In this document: positions 44,586-53,580 of the stretch, one piece after another
Layout: each line of letters starts with the position of its first letter
How positions within the stretch are numbered: the stretch's first letter is position 1
Assembly (NCBI RefSeq): GCF_008000755.1
Contig: NZ_CP041690.1
Location: 992,001 to 1,056,000 of the forward strand
DNA length: 64,000 nt
From: Youhaiella tibetensis
GTDB taxonomy: Bacteria; Pseudomonadota; Alphaproteobacteria; Rhizobiales; Devosiaceae
Direction: 5' to 3'
Position numbers and translations under genes: made by a program
Notes under the pieces: model-generated
Seen by the model: the letters and a program-made list of their open reading frames with translations, nothing else
Told to the model about the DNA's origin: nothing
Database searches by the model: none

Positions 44586-46001
44586 GTGCATCCATTCGAC
44601 GAAATGCTGGCGCCGGAAGGCGGCGTCAGACCACCCTATGCGGCACTCCAGCAATGGCTCGACGTGCAGTCTCCAGCAAAGTTGAGCCAGAAGGCGACCG
44701 ATGCCGAGGGCGTGTTCCGCAAGACGGGCATCACCTTCGCCGTCTACGGTGACAACCAGGCCGCCGAGCGGCTTATCCCCTTCGACATCATCCCGCGCAT
44801 CATCACCGGCCGCGAGTGGCGCCGGCTCTCCCAGGGCATCGAGCAGCGCGTCATCGCCCTTAACGCCTTTCTGGATGACATCTACCACCGCCAGGAAATC
44901 GTTCGCGCCGGTCGCATTCCGCGCGAGCTGATCGCCCAGAACGAGGCCTTCCTGCCCGAGATGATGGGCTTCCGCCCGCCCGGCAACGTCTACACCCACA
45001 TCATCGGCGTGGACATCGTCCGAACCGCCGAGAACCAGTTCTACGTGCTCGAGGACAACGCCCGCACACCCTCCGGGGTCTCCTACATGCTGGAGAACCG
45101 GGAGACGATGATGCAGCTCTTCCCCGAGCTCTTCCAGCAGGTCAAGGTCCTGCCGGTCGAGACCTATCCGCAGTTCCTGCGCCAGTCCCTGGCTGCCGTG
45201 GCGCCGCCCGGCGGCAACCAGTCCTCGCCCACCATCGCGGTGCTGACGCCGGGCATGTACAACTCGGCCTATTTCGAGCACGCCTTCCTCGCCGACCAGA
45301 TGGGCGTGGAACTGGTGGAAGGCCGCGACCTCAAGGTAGTGGACGGGCGCATCGCCATGCGCACCACCGAGGGCTTCCGGGCCATCGATGTGCTTTATCG
45401 CCGGGTCGACGACGCCTATCTCGACCCGTTGACCTTCCGCCCGGATTCGACCCTGGGCGTTCCCGGCATCATGGACGTCTACCGGGCCGGCAACATCACC
45501 ATCGCCAACGCGCCGGGCACGGGCATTGCCGACGACAAGGCGATCTATTCCTACATGCCCGAAATCGTCGAGTTCTACACCGGCCGTCAGGCGATCCTCG
45601 AGAACGTGCCGACCTGGCGCTGCGCGGAGGCGGACAGCCTCAAATACGTGCTCGAGCACCTCGAGGAACTGGTGGTCAAGGAAGTACATGGCTCGGGCGG
45701 ATACGGCATGCTGGTTGGCCCTGCCGCCTCGAAGGCCGAGCGCGAAGCCTTCGCCGAAAAGCTCAAGGCGCGGCCGGGCAACTACATCGCCCAACCCACC
45801 CTCGCCCTCTCGACGACGCCGATCCTCACCGAAGCAGGCCTTGCGCCGCGCCACGTGGATCTGCGCCCCTTCGTGCTCGTATCCGACCGTGTGCGCATCA
45901 CCCCCGGCGGGCTGACGCGGGTGGCCCTCAAGGAGGGCTCGCTCGTGGTCAACTCGAGCCAGGGTGGCGGCACCAAGGATACCTGGGTGCTGGACGACTG
46001 A
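44586..46001 (+). CDS. circularly permuted ATP-grasp protein
   Basis: A 471-residue protein of the circularly permuted ATP-grasp family (formerly DUF404/DUF407). Landmarks are DEMLAPEGGVRPPYAALQQW, FRKTGITFAVYGDNQAAERL, IPFDIIPRIITGREWRRLSQ and GVDIVRTAENQFYVLEDNAR, followed by TPSGVSYMLENRE; the permuted ATP-binding end reads LVVKEVHGSGGYGMLVGP and INSSQGGGTKDTWVLDD-like. The start is GTG 44586, with GGAGG 6 bases upstream. ATP-grasp enzymes join an amine to a carboxylate. It heads a four-gene set with alpha-E, transglutaminase and Anbu. Confidence 0.9.
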   Translation: MHPFDEMLAPEGGVRPPYAALQQWLDVQSPAKLSQKATDAEGVFRKTGITFAVYGDNQAAERLIPFDIIPRIITGREWRRLSQGIEQRVIALNAFLDDIYHRQEIVRAGRIPRELIAQNEAFLPEMMGFRPPGNVYTHIIGVDIVRTAENQFYVLEDNARTPSGVSYMLENRETMMQLFPELFQQVKVLPVETYPQFLRQSLAAVAPPGGNQSSPTIAVLTPGMYNSAYFEHAFLADQMGVELVEGRDLKVVDGRIAMRTTEGFRAIDVLYRRVDDAYLDPLTFRPDSTLGVPGIMDVYRAGNITIANAPGTGIADDKAIYSYMPEIVEFYTGRQAILENVPTWRCAEADSLKYVLEHLEELVVKEVHGSGGYGMLVGPAASKAEREAFAEKLKARPGNYIAQPTLALSTTPILTEAGLAPRHVDLRPFVLVSDRVRITPGGLTRVALKEGSLVVNSSQGGGTKDTWVLDD

Positions 46002-46024
46002 CGCGACGACAGGGGTTTTAGGGC

Positions 46025-46966
46025 ATGCTTCTTGGACGAACCGCCAACGGCCTCTACTGGATGCACCGCTACATCGAGCGGGCCGAGAACATGGCCCGCA
46101 TCGTGGATGCGGGCCTCCGAATGGCACTGACCCGCACGTCGAACGCCTCGGAGGAATGGTCCTCGGTGGTGTCCTCGGCAGGGGTGCGCCAGGGATTTTG
46201 CGAGCGGCACAAGCAGTTCACGGCCGCTACCGTATCGGACTTCCTGCTGCGCGACCCCGACAACCCGTCGAGCGTGATCTCGTGCATCGAGACCGCCCGG
46301 GTCAATGCCCGCATGGTGCGCACGGCCTTGACGCGCGACGCCTGGGAAGCGGTCAATGAAGGCTGGATGGCGCTCAAGGAGGTCCTGGCCCATCCGATTC
46401 CGGAAAGCGACCTGCCGCCGGTGCTCGACCGCATCAAGCGCGAGACCTCGCTCATTCGTGGCGCCTTCCACGGCACGATGCTGCGCAACGAGATCTACAA
46501 TTTCGCCCGCATCGGCACCTGCATCGAGCGCGCCGACAACACCGCGCGCATCCTCGACGTCAAATACTACGTGCTGCTGCCCGCCATTTCCTATGTGGGC
46601 ACCACAATCGACAACTATCAGTGGGAATCGATCCTGCGCTCGGTCTCGGCGCACCGCTCCTACCGGTGGGTCTATGACGCCCAGTACAAACCGGCCCAGA
46701 TCGCCGACTATCTCATCCTGGACGGGCGCATGCCCCGATCGCTCAACTTCTCCTACCGGAACATCGTGGAGAACCTCAATTACCTGGCCGAGGACTATGG
46801 CCAGCGCCACGTCTGCCACAACTCGGCCGAACGCACGCTTTCCAGCCTCAAGGGCACCAAGGTCGACGCCATTTTCGACGTCGGCCTGCACGAGTTCCTC
46901 TCCGACTTCATCGATCACAACAACCGTCTGGGCGCCGAGATCGCCGAGATCTACAACTTCGATTGA
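46025..46966 (+). CDS. alpha-E domain protein
   Basis: A 313-residue all-helical protein of the alpha-E family. Typical segments are MLLGRTANGLYWMHRYIERA, then ENMARIVDAGLRMALTR, RIGTCIERADNTARILDVKY and DGRMPRSLNFSYRNIVENLN. The family occurs almost only next to circularly permuted ATP-grasp genes and is thought to be a partner or scaffold. It starts 23 bases after the ATP-grasp gene and ends 6 bases before the transglutaminase gene. No enzymatic residues are evident. Confidence 0.9.
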   Translation: MLLGRTANGLYWMHRYIERAENMARIVDAGLRMALTRTSNASEEWSSVVSSAGVRQGFCERHKQFTAATVSDFLLRDPDNPSSVISCIETARVNARMVRTALTRDAWEAVNEGWMALKEVLAHPIPESDLPPVLDRIKRETSLIRGAFHGTMLRNEIYNFARIGTCIERADNTARILDVKYYVLLPAISYVGTTIDNYQWESILRSVSAHRSYRWVYDAQYKPAQIADYLILDGRMPRSLNFSYRNIVENLNYLAEDYGQRHVCHNSAERTLSSLKGTKVDAIFDVGLHEFLSDFIDHNNRLGAEIAEIYNFD

Positions 46967-46972
46967 CGCCAA

Positions 46973-47779
46973 GTGCTGCTGACCATCAACCACGTCTCGC
47001 GCTACCACTACGACCAGCCCGTTCCCTACGCGGTACAGAGGTTGCGGCTCTGGCCGACCAACCATCCGGGGCAGGTGGTGCGCGAATGGCGTGTCGAGGT
47101 GGAGGGCGCCGAGCGCGAGGTGAGCTATGTCGACGGTTTCGGCAACCGCACCGAACTCGTTCGCCACGAGCGCAACGCCGAGAGCATCTGCGTGCAGGCA
47201 TCCGGCGTCATCGAGACTGAAGACCGCAACGGTGTGCTTGGGCCGGCGAACGGGACGCCCCCGCTCTGGGTCTTCGAACGCGAGACCGAGCTGACCCGCC
47301 CCGGCGAACGCATCCGCGCCCTGGCAAGCGAACTCGGCGCGCTGGGCGAGGGGCACCTGCCGATGCTGCATAGCCTGATGGGCCGCATCCACGAGCAGGT
47401 CAGCTACGTGCCTGGCGCCACCAACGTCGCCACCGACGCCGAGGCCGCCCTGGTCAACGGCGCCGGCGTGTGCCAGGACCACGCGCAGATCTTCATTTCC
47501 GCCGCTCGCCTGCTGGGGATTCCCGCGCGCTATGTCTCTGGCTACCTGCGCATGGAAGGTGTCGCCGAGCAGACTGCCAGCCACGCCTGGGCGGAGGCGC
47601 ACGTGGATGGCCTCGGCTGGGTCGGGTTCGACGCCGCAAACGCCATATGTCCCAACGACAACTATGTGCGAATCGCCTGCGGGCTGGATTATCGTTCCGC
47701 AGCACCGGTTTCCGGGGTTCGCACCGGTGCCGCTGCCGAGACGCTCGCCGTCGAGATCAGCGTCGAACAGGAGCAGTAG
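46973..47779 (+). CDS. transglutaminase-like cysteine protease
   Basis: A 268-residue transglutaminase-fold protein. The N-terminal beta region reads INHVSRYHYDQPVPYAVQRL. The catalytic triad is Cys167 (GAGVCQDHAQIF), His204 (TASHAWAEAHVDG) and Asp220 (GWVGFDAANAICP). No signal peptide. Family members in this cluster are predicted to be peptidases or peptide-bond-exchange enzymes. GTG 46973 gives MLLTINHVSRYHY. It is transcribed with the ATP-grasp and Anbu genes. Confidence 0.9.
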   Translation: MLLTINHVSRYHYDQPVPYAVQRLRLWPTNHPGQVVREWRVEVEGAEREVSYVDGFGNRTELVRHERNAESICVQASGVIETEDRNGVLGPANGTPPLWVFERETELTRPGERIRALASELGALGEGHLPMLHSLMGRIHEQVSYVPGATNVATDAEAALVNGAGVCQDHAQIFISAARLLGIPARYVSGYLRMEGVAEQTASHAWAEAHVDGLGWVGFDAANAICPNDNYVRIACGLDYRSAAPVSGVRTGAAAETLAVEISVEQEQ

Positions 47780-47792
47780 GGCTGACGGGACG

Positions 47793-48521
47793 ATGACATA
47801 TTGTGTCGGGTTGAAGATGGACAGCGGGCTGATCTTCATGTCCGATACCCGGACCAATGCGGGCCTGGACAACATCTCGACCTTTTCCAAGATGCGGACC
47901 TGGAGCACGCCCGGCGAGCGCGCAATCGTGCTGCTCTCGGCCGGCAACCTGGCGACGACTCAGGCCGTGGCCGGCCTGATCGACGAACGCATTCGCACGC
48001 CACGCGCCGGCCGGCCCTCGCTCATGGAAACCAGCTCCATGTTCCAGACCGCGCAACTGGTCGGCTCGATCGTCAAGGAAGTCATCCACGATACCGCGCC
48101 TGTCGGCCAGAGCGCCGACGCTTTCGGGGCGACCTTCATCATGGGCGGGCAGATCAGGGGCGAGGGGCCGCGTCTTTTCTATATCTATCCGGAGGGCAAT
48201 TTCATCGAATCCTCGCCGGACACGCCTTTCTTCCAGATCGGCGAGCACAAATACGGCAAGCCTATCCTGGTGCGGGCCTACGAACCGGACATGAGCGAGG
48301 AGGACGCGATCAAGCTCCTGCTGGTCTCGTTCGATTCCACGCTCAAGTCGAATCTCTCGGTTGGTCTGCCCCTGGATATGCAGGTCTACCGCGCCGACAG
48401 TCTCGCCCTTGTTCCCGGCCGCAGGTTCGAGCGTAACGACCCCTATTACACCGCCATCTCGGAAGGCTGGGGCTCCGCGCTCAAGGCTGCCTTCCATAGC
48501 CTGCCTTCGCTCGAGTCCTGA
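47793..48521 (+). CDS. Anbu, proteasome-like peptidase
   Basis: A 242-residue Ntn hydrolase of the Anbu (ancestral beta subunit) family. The N-terminus is MTYCVGLKMDSGLIFMSDTR, where Thr2 would become the nucleophile after Met removal, and the proteasome pattern TNAGLDNISTFSKMRTW follows. The rest (ADAFGATFIMGGQIRGEGPR, LPLDMQVYRADSLALVPGRR) matches Anbu. It lies 13 bases after the transglutaminase gene. Anbu forms an oligomeric ring; its natural substrate is not established. Its 3' end abuts the convergent quinone reductase gene. Confidence 0.9.
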   Translation: MTYCVGLKMDSGLIFMSDTRTNAGLDNISTFSKMRTWSTPGERAIVLLSAGNLATTQAVAGLIDERIRTPRAGRPSLMETSSMFQTAQLVGSIVKEVIHDTAPVGQSADAFGATFIMGGQIRGEGPRLFYIYPEGNFIESSPDTPFFQIGEHKYGKPILVRAYEPDMSEEDAIKLLLVSFDSTLKSNLSVGLPLDMQVYRADSLALVPGRRFERNDPYYTAISEGWGSALKAAFHSLPSLES

Positions 48522-48522
48522 T

Positions 48523-49113
48523 CTAGAAGCGCGTGAACTCGGCCCTCACCGTCGCCAGGAATCCTTCGAGGCGAGCAGGCGTGCAATTGTTCATGTCGTA
48601 GAGCGCCAGGTATTTCGGCCGGCTCCGGAACGTCGCCCAGCCCCAGCGCATGGCGACGCGGCGCGGCGGATCGCCCATCGCCCAGGTCCGCAGGCGGTCG
48701 CCGCCATAGGTGGTGACGAAGGCGGCCTTGCGGATGTTGTGCAGCCCCGGCTTGAGCCGCCCACGATCCTCCCCGCCCTCCATCGTGAAGGAAACGCCGG
48801 GCAGGAACACCCGGTCGAAATAACCCTTGAGGATGGCGGGGTAGCCGTAGTTCCACACCGGGTGGACGAAGACGACGGCGTCGGCTGCTCGCAGGCGCTC
48901 GACATAGGGCTTGACGAGGTCCGAGAGATTGCCGGGCACACTGTGATAGGCTAGCCGCTCCTCGCGCGTCATCACCGCCGGAAAATCCTCGTCGTAGAGG
49001 TTGAGGGCATCGACCGCATGGCCCGCGCCCTGCAGGGAATCGAGGACCGCCCCGAAGAGCGCACGATTGTAGCTGGTTTCGACCGGATGGGCGTGAACGA
49101 CGTGGACGCGCAT
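48523..49113 (-). CDS. NAD(P)H:quinone oxidoreductase, flavodoxin-like fold
   Basis: A 196-residue flavodoxin-like protein of the NQO1/KefF family. FMN/FAD contacts are in VHVVHAHPVETSYNRALF, FVHPVWNYGYPAILKGYFDR and FVTTYGGDRLRTWAMGD. Such enzymes reduce quinones by two electrons. Its ATG overlaps the stop of the FAD-oxidase gene (ATGA), so it is the last gene of the minus-strand operon running from 54591. The function in the pathway is unknown. Confidence 0.88.
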   Translation of the reverse strand: MRVHVVHAHPVETSYNRALFGAVLDSLQGAGHAVDALNLYDEDFPAVMTREERLAYHSVPGNLSDLVKPYVERLRAADAVVFVHPVWNYGYPAILKGYFDRVFLPGVSFTMEGGEDRGRLKPGLHNIRKAAFVTTYGGDRLRTWAMGDPPRRVAMRWGWATFRSRPKYLALYDMNNCTPARLEGFLATVRAEFTRF

Positions 49114-50513
49114 CAGGCGGTACGCACCGCGTTGAGGCCGTCGAACAGCCAGGCCTTGCCGGCGTTGAAATCGAAGTCCGGGTTCTCCCAGGCCACCATC
49201 TTGCCCGGGTTCAACATGCCCTTCGGGTCGGCCTCGCGCTTGAAGGCCAGTTGCTTGTGGTCGGTGCGCTTCATGCCTCCCTCCTCGAGCGTGTAGCGGT
49301 GGGGGTTAAAGACATTGCAGCCATTGTCCTCGTGGATGCGGATGATCTCCTCGAGGCGCTCCTCGCTGGTATAGCGCACCATCGGCAGCCCGGAGAAAGT
49401 GACGACGCCATCCTGGCGCGTCATCTCGATATGCATGGGCAATTCGTCGCCGAGCATTTCCACGATCCGTCGCACGTGCTCGATGGTTGGGTAACGGGTC
49501 TGCAGGTAGGTGATCGAGTTGTCTATCTTGAGCGCACGCAGCGTCGTGTGGTTCCAGGCCAGTTCGTAGATCGGCGGCAGCCGGCGCTTTTCATCCTCCG
49601 TCGCCAGGTCCGCGCGATAGCGCATCTCGCCTTTGTGGTGGTCGACGAAGAGGGCCAGCGAATCCATCGATACCGGCGCCACCATGATCAGCACCACCGA
49701 CTGGCCGTCCTTGAGATAAGGCTTGTGCCGGTTGAAATAGGCCTCGGGGATGGGCGCCGCGCAAGGCGAGACCTCCTTGACCAGCAGCCCGTCCTGCAAG
49801 GCCACCGCTTCGGCGAAGCGGGCCGCATCCATGAACGCGTCGAACCCGACGATGACGTCTATCCAGTCATAGGCAGGCGCCAGCGGCATCTCTGCCTCAA
49901 CGATGATGCCGTTGGTGCCGTAGGCATGCGCCACCTTGAGGACGTCCTCGCCGACCAGGCCGAGCTCGCGCGGTTCGGCTTCGCAGGTGACGATCTTGAG
50001 GCCCAGGATGCTGCCCAGGTTGCGCAGGCCACCCCAGCGCACCGAACCGACGCCGCCCGAGCCACCGGCGATGAAGCCCCCCAGCGAGGCCATCCGGTAG
50101 GTGGAGGGGTGGAAACGCAGTTCCGAGCCGACGGCTTCGCGCGTCTCGTGGTCCATTTTTTCAAGAACAGCGCCGGCCTGGGCGAGAACGCGATCCCGTT
50201 TGATCTCGATCACCTTGTCCATGTTCATCATGTTGAGCATGGCGCCGCCCGAAAGCGGCATGGCCTGGCCATAATTGCCCGTTCCCGCTCCGCGTGGCGT
50301 GATGGCGACGCCGTGCCTGTAGGCGGCGCGCAGGACGGTCTTCACTTCCTCGGTGGAGCGCGGAGAGACCACGACCTCGGCACTCACGTGGTCCAGCTTG
50401 GCCTTGAGCACCGGCGAATACCAGTAATGGTCCCGGCTGCGCTGCTGCACGATGCGCGGATTGTCTTCTTGCGGGATGTCGCCCAGTTCGGCTCGGAAGT
50501 CTGCAACGCTCAT
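49113..50513 (-). CDS. FAD-binding PCMH-type oxidase
   Basis: A 466-residue flavoprotein of the GlcD/vanillyl-alcohol-oxidase superfamily. The FAD loop is VAITPRGAGTGNYGQAMPLS with STYRMASLGGFIAGGSGGVG, and the C-terminal cap ends with DPKGMLNPGKMVAWENP. ATG 50513 starts MSVADFRAELGDIPQEDNP and overlaps the amidohydrolase stop. Such proteins oxidize alcohols, amines or hydroxy acids. It is the middle of a unit with an amidohydrolase and an importer, so it probably acts on a product of the hydrolase. Confidence 0.88.
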   Translation of the reverse strand: MSVADFRAELGDIPQEDNPRIVQQRSRDHYWYSPVLKAKLDHVSAEVVVSPRSTEEVKTVLRAAYRHGVAITPRGAGTGNYGQAMPLSGGAMLNMMNMDKVIEIKRDRVLAQAGAVLEKMDHETREAVGSELRFHPSTYRMASLGGFIAGGSGGVGSVRWGGLRNLGSILGLKIVTCEAEPRELGLVGEDVLKVAHAYGTNGIIVEAEMPLAPAYDWIDVIVGFDAFMDAARFAEAVALQDGLLVKEVSPCAAPIPEAYFNRHKPYLKDGQSVVLIMVAPVSMDSLALFVDHHKGEMRYRADLATEDEKRRLPPIYELAWNHTTLRALKIDNSITYLQTRYPTIEHVRRIVEMLGDELPMHIEMTRQDGVVTFSGLPMVRYTSEERLEEIIRIHEDNGCNVFNPHRYTLEEGGMKRTDHKQLAFKREADPKGMLNPGKMVAWENPDFDFNAGKAWLFDGLNAVRTA

Positions 50514-51823
50514 TGCTGTCCCATCAGGTCGTCGAGTTCTCGATAGTCGGGAAGGGTGGTGTCGATGGCCATCCCGCCCCGCAACACCGTGCGATCGGCC
50601 TGCGGGCGGGACATCAGTTCGGTCCAGGTGCGGCCCTTGAAGACGACCAGATCCGCCGGGGCGCCGACCACCAGCTCGGCCGTATGGGCGAAGCCGGCGA
50701 TCGCCGCCGGATCGGCCCCGACGGACCGTGCCCAGGTGAAGGCATCGGCTTGCGGGTGGTCGAAATGCAGGATACGCGCGCCTTCGCGGAGCACCTCGAA
50801 AGCATCGAGGTCGCCATAGGCATAGAAGGGATCGCGCGTGTTGTCCGAGGCGATGGCCACCGGCACGCCGGCCGCCTTGAGCTCGTTGAGCAGCGTCACC
50901 CCGCGCCAACGCGGCGTGCGCACTCCGTGCTGGTTCTCCCGATCCTGCAGGTAGAGGTTGCACATGGGCAGCGACACCACGGCGATGCCGGCCTCTGCCA
51001 CCGTCTCGATGGTGCGCAGGGCCAGGTCTGCGGGCTGGTTGGCAAGGGCGCAGCAATGGCCCGCCACGACGCGCCCCTTGAACCCGGTTTCGATCACCGC
51101 CTCGGCCAGGCTGAGCAGCGCCGAAGCGGACGGGTCGGCCGTTTCATCTGTGTGCAGGTCGATGTCGAGATCCATCTCGCCGGCCATTTCCACCAGCCGC
51201 CGCATGATGGTGGGGTTCTCCGGGTGGACAGCGGACGAGCCGCCAAGGATGCCTCCGGCGGCCTTTGTTCGCTCCGCAACGGCGCGAAGCGCGGCAGGAT
51301 CGAGGATCGTGTCAGGGCCCATCAGGCCCGCCGCCTGCAATTCGATGCGCCCGGTCCAGCGTTCGCGCGTGGCCTCGAACACCTCCCAGGTGATGGCGTG
51401 CTGGGGTGGCGCCATGTCCAGGTGCGTGCGGATGGCGGCGGTGCCGTGCGCATAGGCACAGCGCAGCGAAAAATCCATGCGGCGCTCGACGTCGCGCGCC
51501 GCCCAGTTGGCCTGCCTGTCGGCGAGCACGGCCATTAGCGCGCCAAGCCAGGTCCCGTCCGGGTTCTCCTTGCGCGGCCAGATGTGCCCCTTGTCGAGAT
51601 GGGTGTGCAGGTCAACGAACGCAGGCATCACGATGTCGCCGCGCAGGTCGATCCGCTGGTGATGCGGGGCTGAACCGGCTTCCGCGATCGCCGCGATCCG
51701 GGCGCCGGCGATGGTCACGTCCACCGGCTTGAGGGCGCCCGAGCCGGGTTCCCCGAGCACCGAGGCGGGCACGCCGGCATTGGCCAGCACGTAGTGCCCG
51801 TCGGCAGGAATGGAGAGCGCCAT
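50510..51823 (-). CDS. cytosine-deaminase-like amidohydrolase
   Basis: A 437-residue metal-dependent hydrolase. The metal-site motifs are MPAFVDLHTHLDKGHIWPRK, the AAIRTHLDMAPP and DLHTDETADPSA blocks, VVAGHCCALANQP and VAIASDNTRDPFYAYGDLDA. The last resembles CodA of E. coli, in which a cyclic amidine is deaminated. The start ATG 51823 follows the permease stop by 2 bases. The likely role is hydrolysis or deamination of an imported ring compound. The exact substrate is not shown. Confidence 0.9.
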   Translation of the reverse strand: MALSIPADGHYVLANAGVPASVLGEPGSGALKPVDVTIAGARIAAIAEAGSAPHHQRIDLRGDIVMPAFVDLHTHLDKGHIWPRKENPDGTWLGALMAVLADRQANWAARDVERRMDFSLRCAYAHGTAAIRTHLDMAPPQHAITWEVFEATRERWTGRIELQAAGLMGPDTILDPAALRAVAERTKAAGGILGGSSAVHPENPTIMRRLVEMAGEMDLDIDLHTDETADPSASALLSLAEAVIETGFKGRVVAGHCCALANQPADLALRTIETVAEAGIAVVSLPMCNLYLQDRENQHGVRTPRWRGVTLLNELKAAGVPVAIASDNTRDPFYAYGDLDAFEVLREGARILHFDHPQADAFTWARSVGADPAAIAGFAHTAELVVGAPADLVVFKGRTWTELMSRPQADRTVLRGGMAIDTTLPDYRELDDLMGQQ

Positions 51824-51825
51824 CG

Positions 51826-52689
51826 CTAGTTCTCCCGCCGGATGGCGCTTTCGTGCCAGCGGTGCAGCGCCAGCCAGGAAACGAACGAGGTCAGCCCGAA
51901 GATGGCGATACCCGTACCGCACAGCATCAGCAGCGCCACGAACAGGCGGGGCAGGTTGAGCCGGTACTGGCTTTCGAGGAGCCGGAAGGCGAGCCCGGCA
52001 CCCTGTCCGGCCGAGCCGGCAGCGAACTCTGCAACCACCGCGGCGATGAGCGAGAGCCCGCCGGCGATGCGCAGCCCCGCCATGAAATAGGGCATTGCGG
52101 ACGGAATCTTGAGGTAGATGAGCGTCTGCCAGCCAGAGGCACCGTAGAGCTCGAAGAGGTTGAGCAGGTTGTGGTCTACACTCTTGAGGCCCTGCGCCAT
52201 GTTCGAGAGAATCGGGAAGAAGGCGACGATGAAGGCACAGATGAGCAGCGCCGTCTGGGTATCGGGCGCATAGATGAGCAGCAGCGGCGCGATGGCGATC
52301 ATCGGCGTGACTTGCAGGATCACGGCATAGGGAAACAGCGCCAGCTCGAGAATGCGCGACTGCACCAGCATGATGGCGAGCCCCACCCCGCCGATAAGGG
52401 CGATGGCCAGGGCCATGAAGGTGATGCGTACCGTGACCAGGAGGGCCGGCCAGAGCGTGGCGGAATCGGTCCAGAGCGCGTTCCACACGTCCACCGGCCC
52501 GGGCAGGATGTAGCGCGGGATGCCGTTGATGGTCACCGCCAGATGCCAGCCGATGATCCCCAGGGTCAGGGCAAGGATGGGTACCACGACCTGCAGGACC
52601 TTCTCCCGGTTCGGCGTCTTCGCCAGGATGACGCCGGCTGCGCTGTCGGTGCCTGCTTCGCTGTTGGTCTGAACGATCTCGCTCATCAT
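51826..52689 (-). CDS. ABC transporter permease, ThiX/SsuC-like
   Basis: A 287-residue permease with about six helices. The EAA loop is FPILSNMAQGLKSVDHNLLN and GASGWQTLIYLKIPSAMPYF, followed by MAGLRIAGGLSLIAAVVAEF. It has a hydrophilic N-terminal tail (MMSEIVQTNSEAGTDSAAG). The ATG overlaps the ATPase stop. It forms one importer with the flanking ATPase and the binding protein at 53581. Confidence 0.93.
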   Translation of the reverse strand: MMSEIVQTNSEAGTDSAAGVILAKTPNREKVLQVVVPILALTLGIIGWHLAVTINGIPRYILPGPVDVWNALWTDSATLWPALLVTVRITFMALAIALIGGVGLAIMLVQSRILELALFPYAVILQVTPMIAIAPLLLIYAPDTQTALLICAFIVAFFPILSNMAQGLKSVDHNLLNLFELYGASGWQTLIYLKIPSAMPYFMAGLRIAGGLSLIAAVVAEFAAGSAGQGAGLAFRLLESQYRLNLPRLFVALLMLCGTGIAIFGLTSFVSWLALHRWHESAIRREN

Positions 52690-53516
52690 GCCACCTCTGC
52701 CGCATGGATGGCCCGTTGCAGGGCGTCGGAAACGAGCTGGCACGTCTGCCTGTAGCCCTCGGACGTGCGGTAGTCCGGGTCCCGGCCGTCGGGCTGGGGA
52801 ATGTCCATGTCCGAGTAGACCTGCCCCGGCCGCGCCCGCATCACCACGATCCGGCTCGAAAGGTAGGCGGACTCGTAGACCGAGTGTGTCACGAAGATCA
52901 CCGTGACCCCATTTTGCTGCCAGAGCCGCAGCACGTCGTCGTTGAGTTTCTGGCGCGTGATCTCGTCGAGCGCCGCGAACGGCTCGTCCATGAGCAGCAG
53001 GCGCGGCTTGGTCACCATGGCCCGCGCGATCGAGACGCGCATTTTCATGCCCCCCGAAAGTTCGCGTGGATAGGACTTGGCGAAGTCCGCCAGCCCCACG
53101 GCCTCGAGGCCTTCCATGATCTTGTCACGCGCATCGCCCTTGGAAACGCCGCGCAGCTTGAGCGGCAGGTGTACGTTGTCGAAGACGGTCGCCCAGGGCA
53201 TCAGGGTCGGATCCTGGAAGACGAAGCCGACATCGCCTTCCGGCAGCCCCTTGGCGTTGATGCGCGAACTCGGCCAGTTGATCGTTCCCGAGGAAGGCGA
53301 CCCCAATCCGGCGATGATCCGCAGGGCCGTCGATTTGCCGCACCCGGAAGGCCCGAGCAGCGAGATGAACTCGCCGGCGCGCACATCGAGCGACATGCCC
53401 TTGAGCGCCAGGGTGCCATTGGAAAAGAGCTTGGAGACGTCGCGCATCGAAACGACAAGCTTGCGCGCGGTCTCGGCGGTGCCGGCCTGGGCCGGGGCAG
53501 TGGCAATGTCAGTCAC
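52686..53516 (-). CDS. ABC transporter ATP-binding protein, ThiZ/SsuB-like
   Basis: A 276-residue ATPase. Motifs are LLGPSGCGKSTALRIIAG (Walker A), VFQDPTLMPWATV (Q-loop), LSGGMKMRVSIARAMV (signature), LLLMDEPFAALDEIT (Walker B) and FVTHSVYESAYL (switch). GTG 53516 is chosen because the in-frame ORF further upstream is antisense in character and lies over the binding-protein gene. The ribosome site is poor, so the start is uncertain by a few codons. Confidence 0.92.
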   Translation of the reverse strand: MTDIATAPAQAGTAETARKLVVSMRDVSKLFSNGTLALKGMSLDVRAGEFISLLGPSGCGKSTALRIIAGLGSPSSGTINWPSSRINAKGLPEGDVGFVFQDPTLMPWATVFDNVHLPLKLRGVSKGDARDKIMEGLEAVGLADFAKSYPRELSGGMKMRVSIARAMVTKPRLLLMDEPFAALDEITRQKLNDDVLRLWQQNGVTVIFVTHSVYESAYLSSRIVVMRARPGQVYSDMDIPQPDGRDPDYRTSEGYRQTCQLVSDALQRAIHAAEVA

Positions 53517-53580
53517 CGGAAACAACCCGTGTTGGGGGCAGGGCGGTGCGGGCGGACCCGCACCGACGAGTCGCGCCTTG

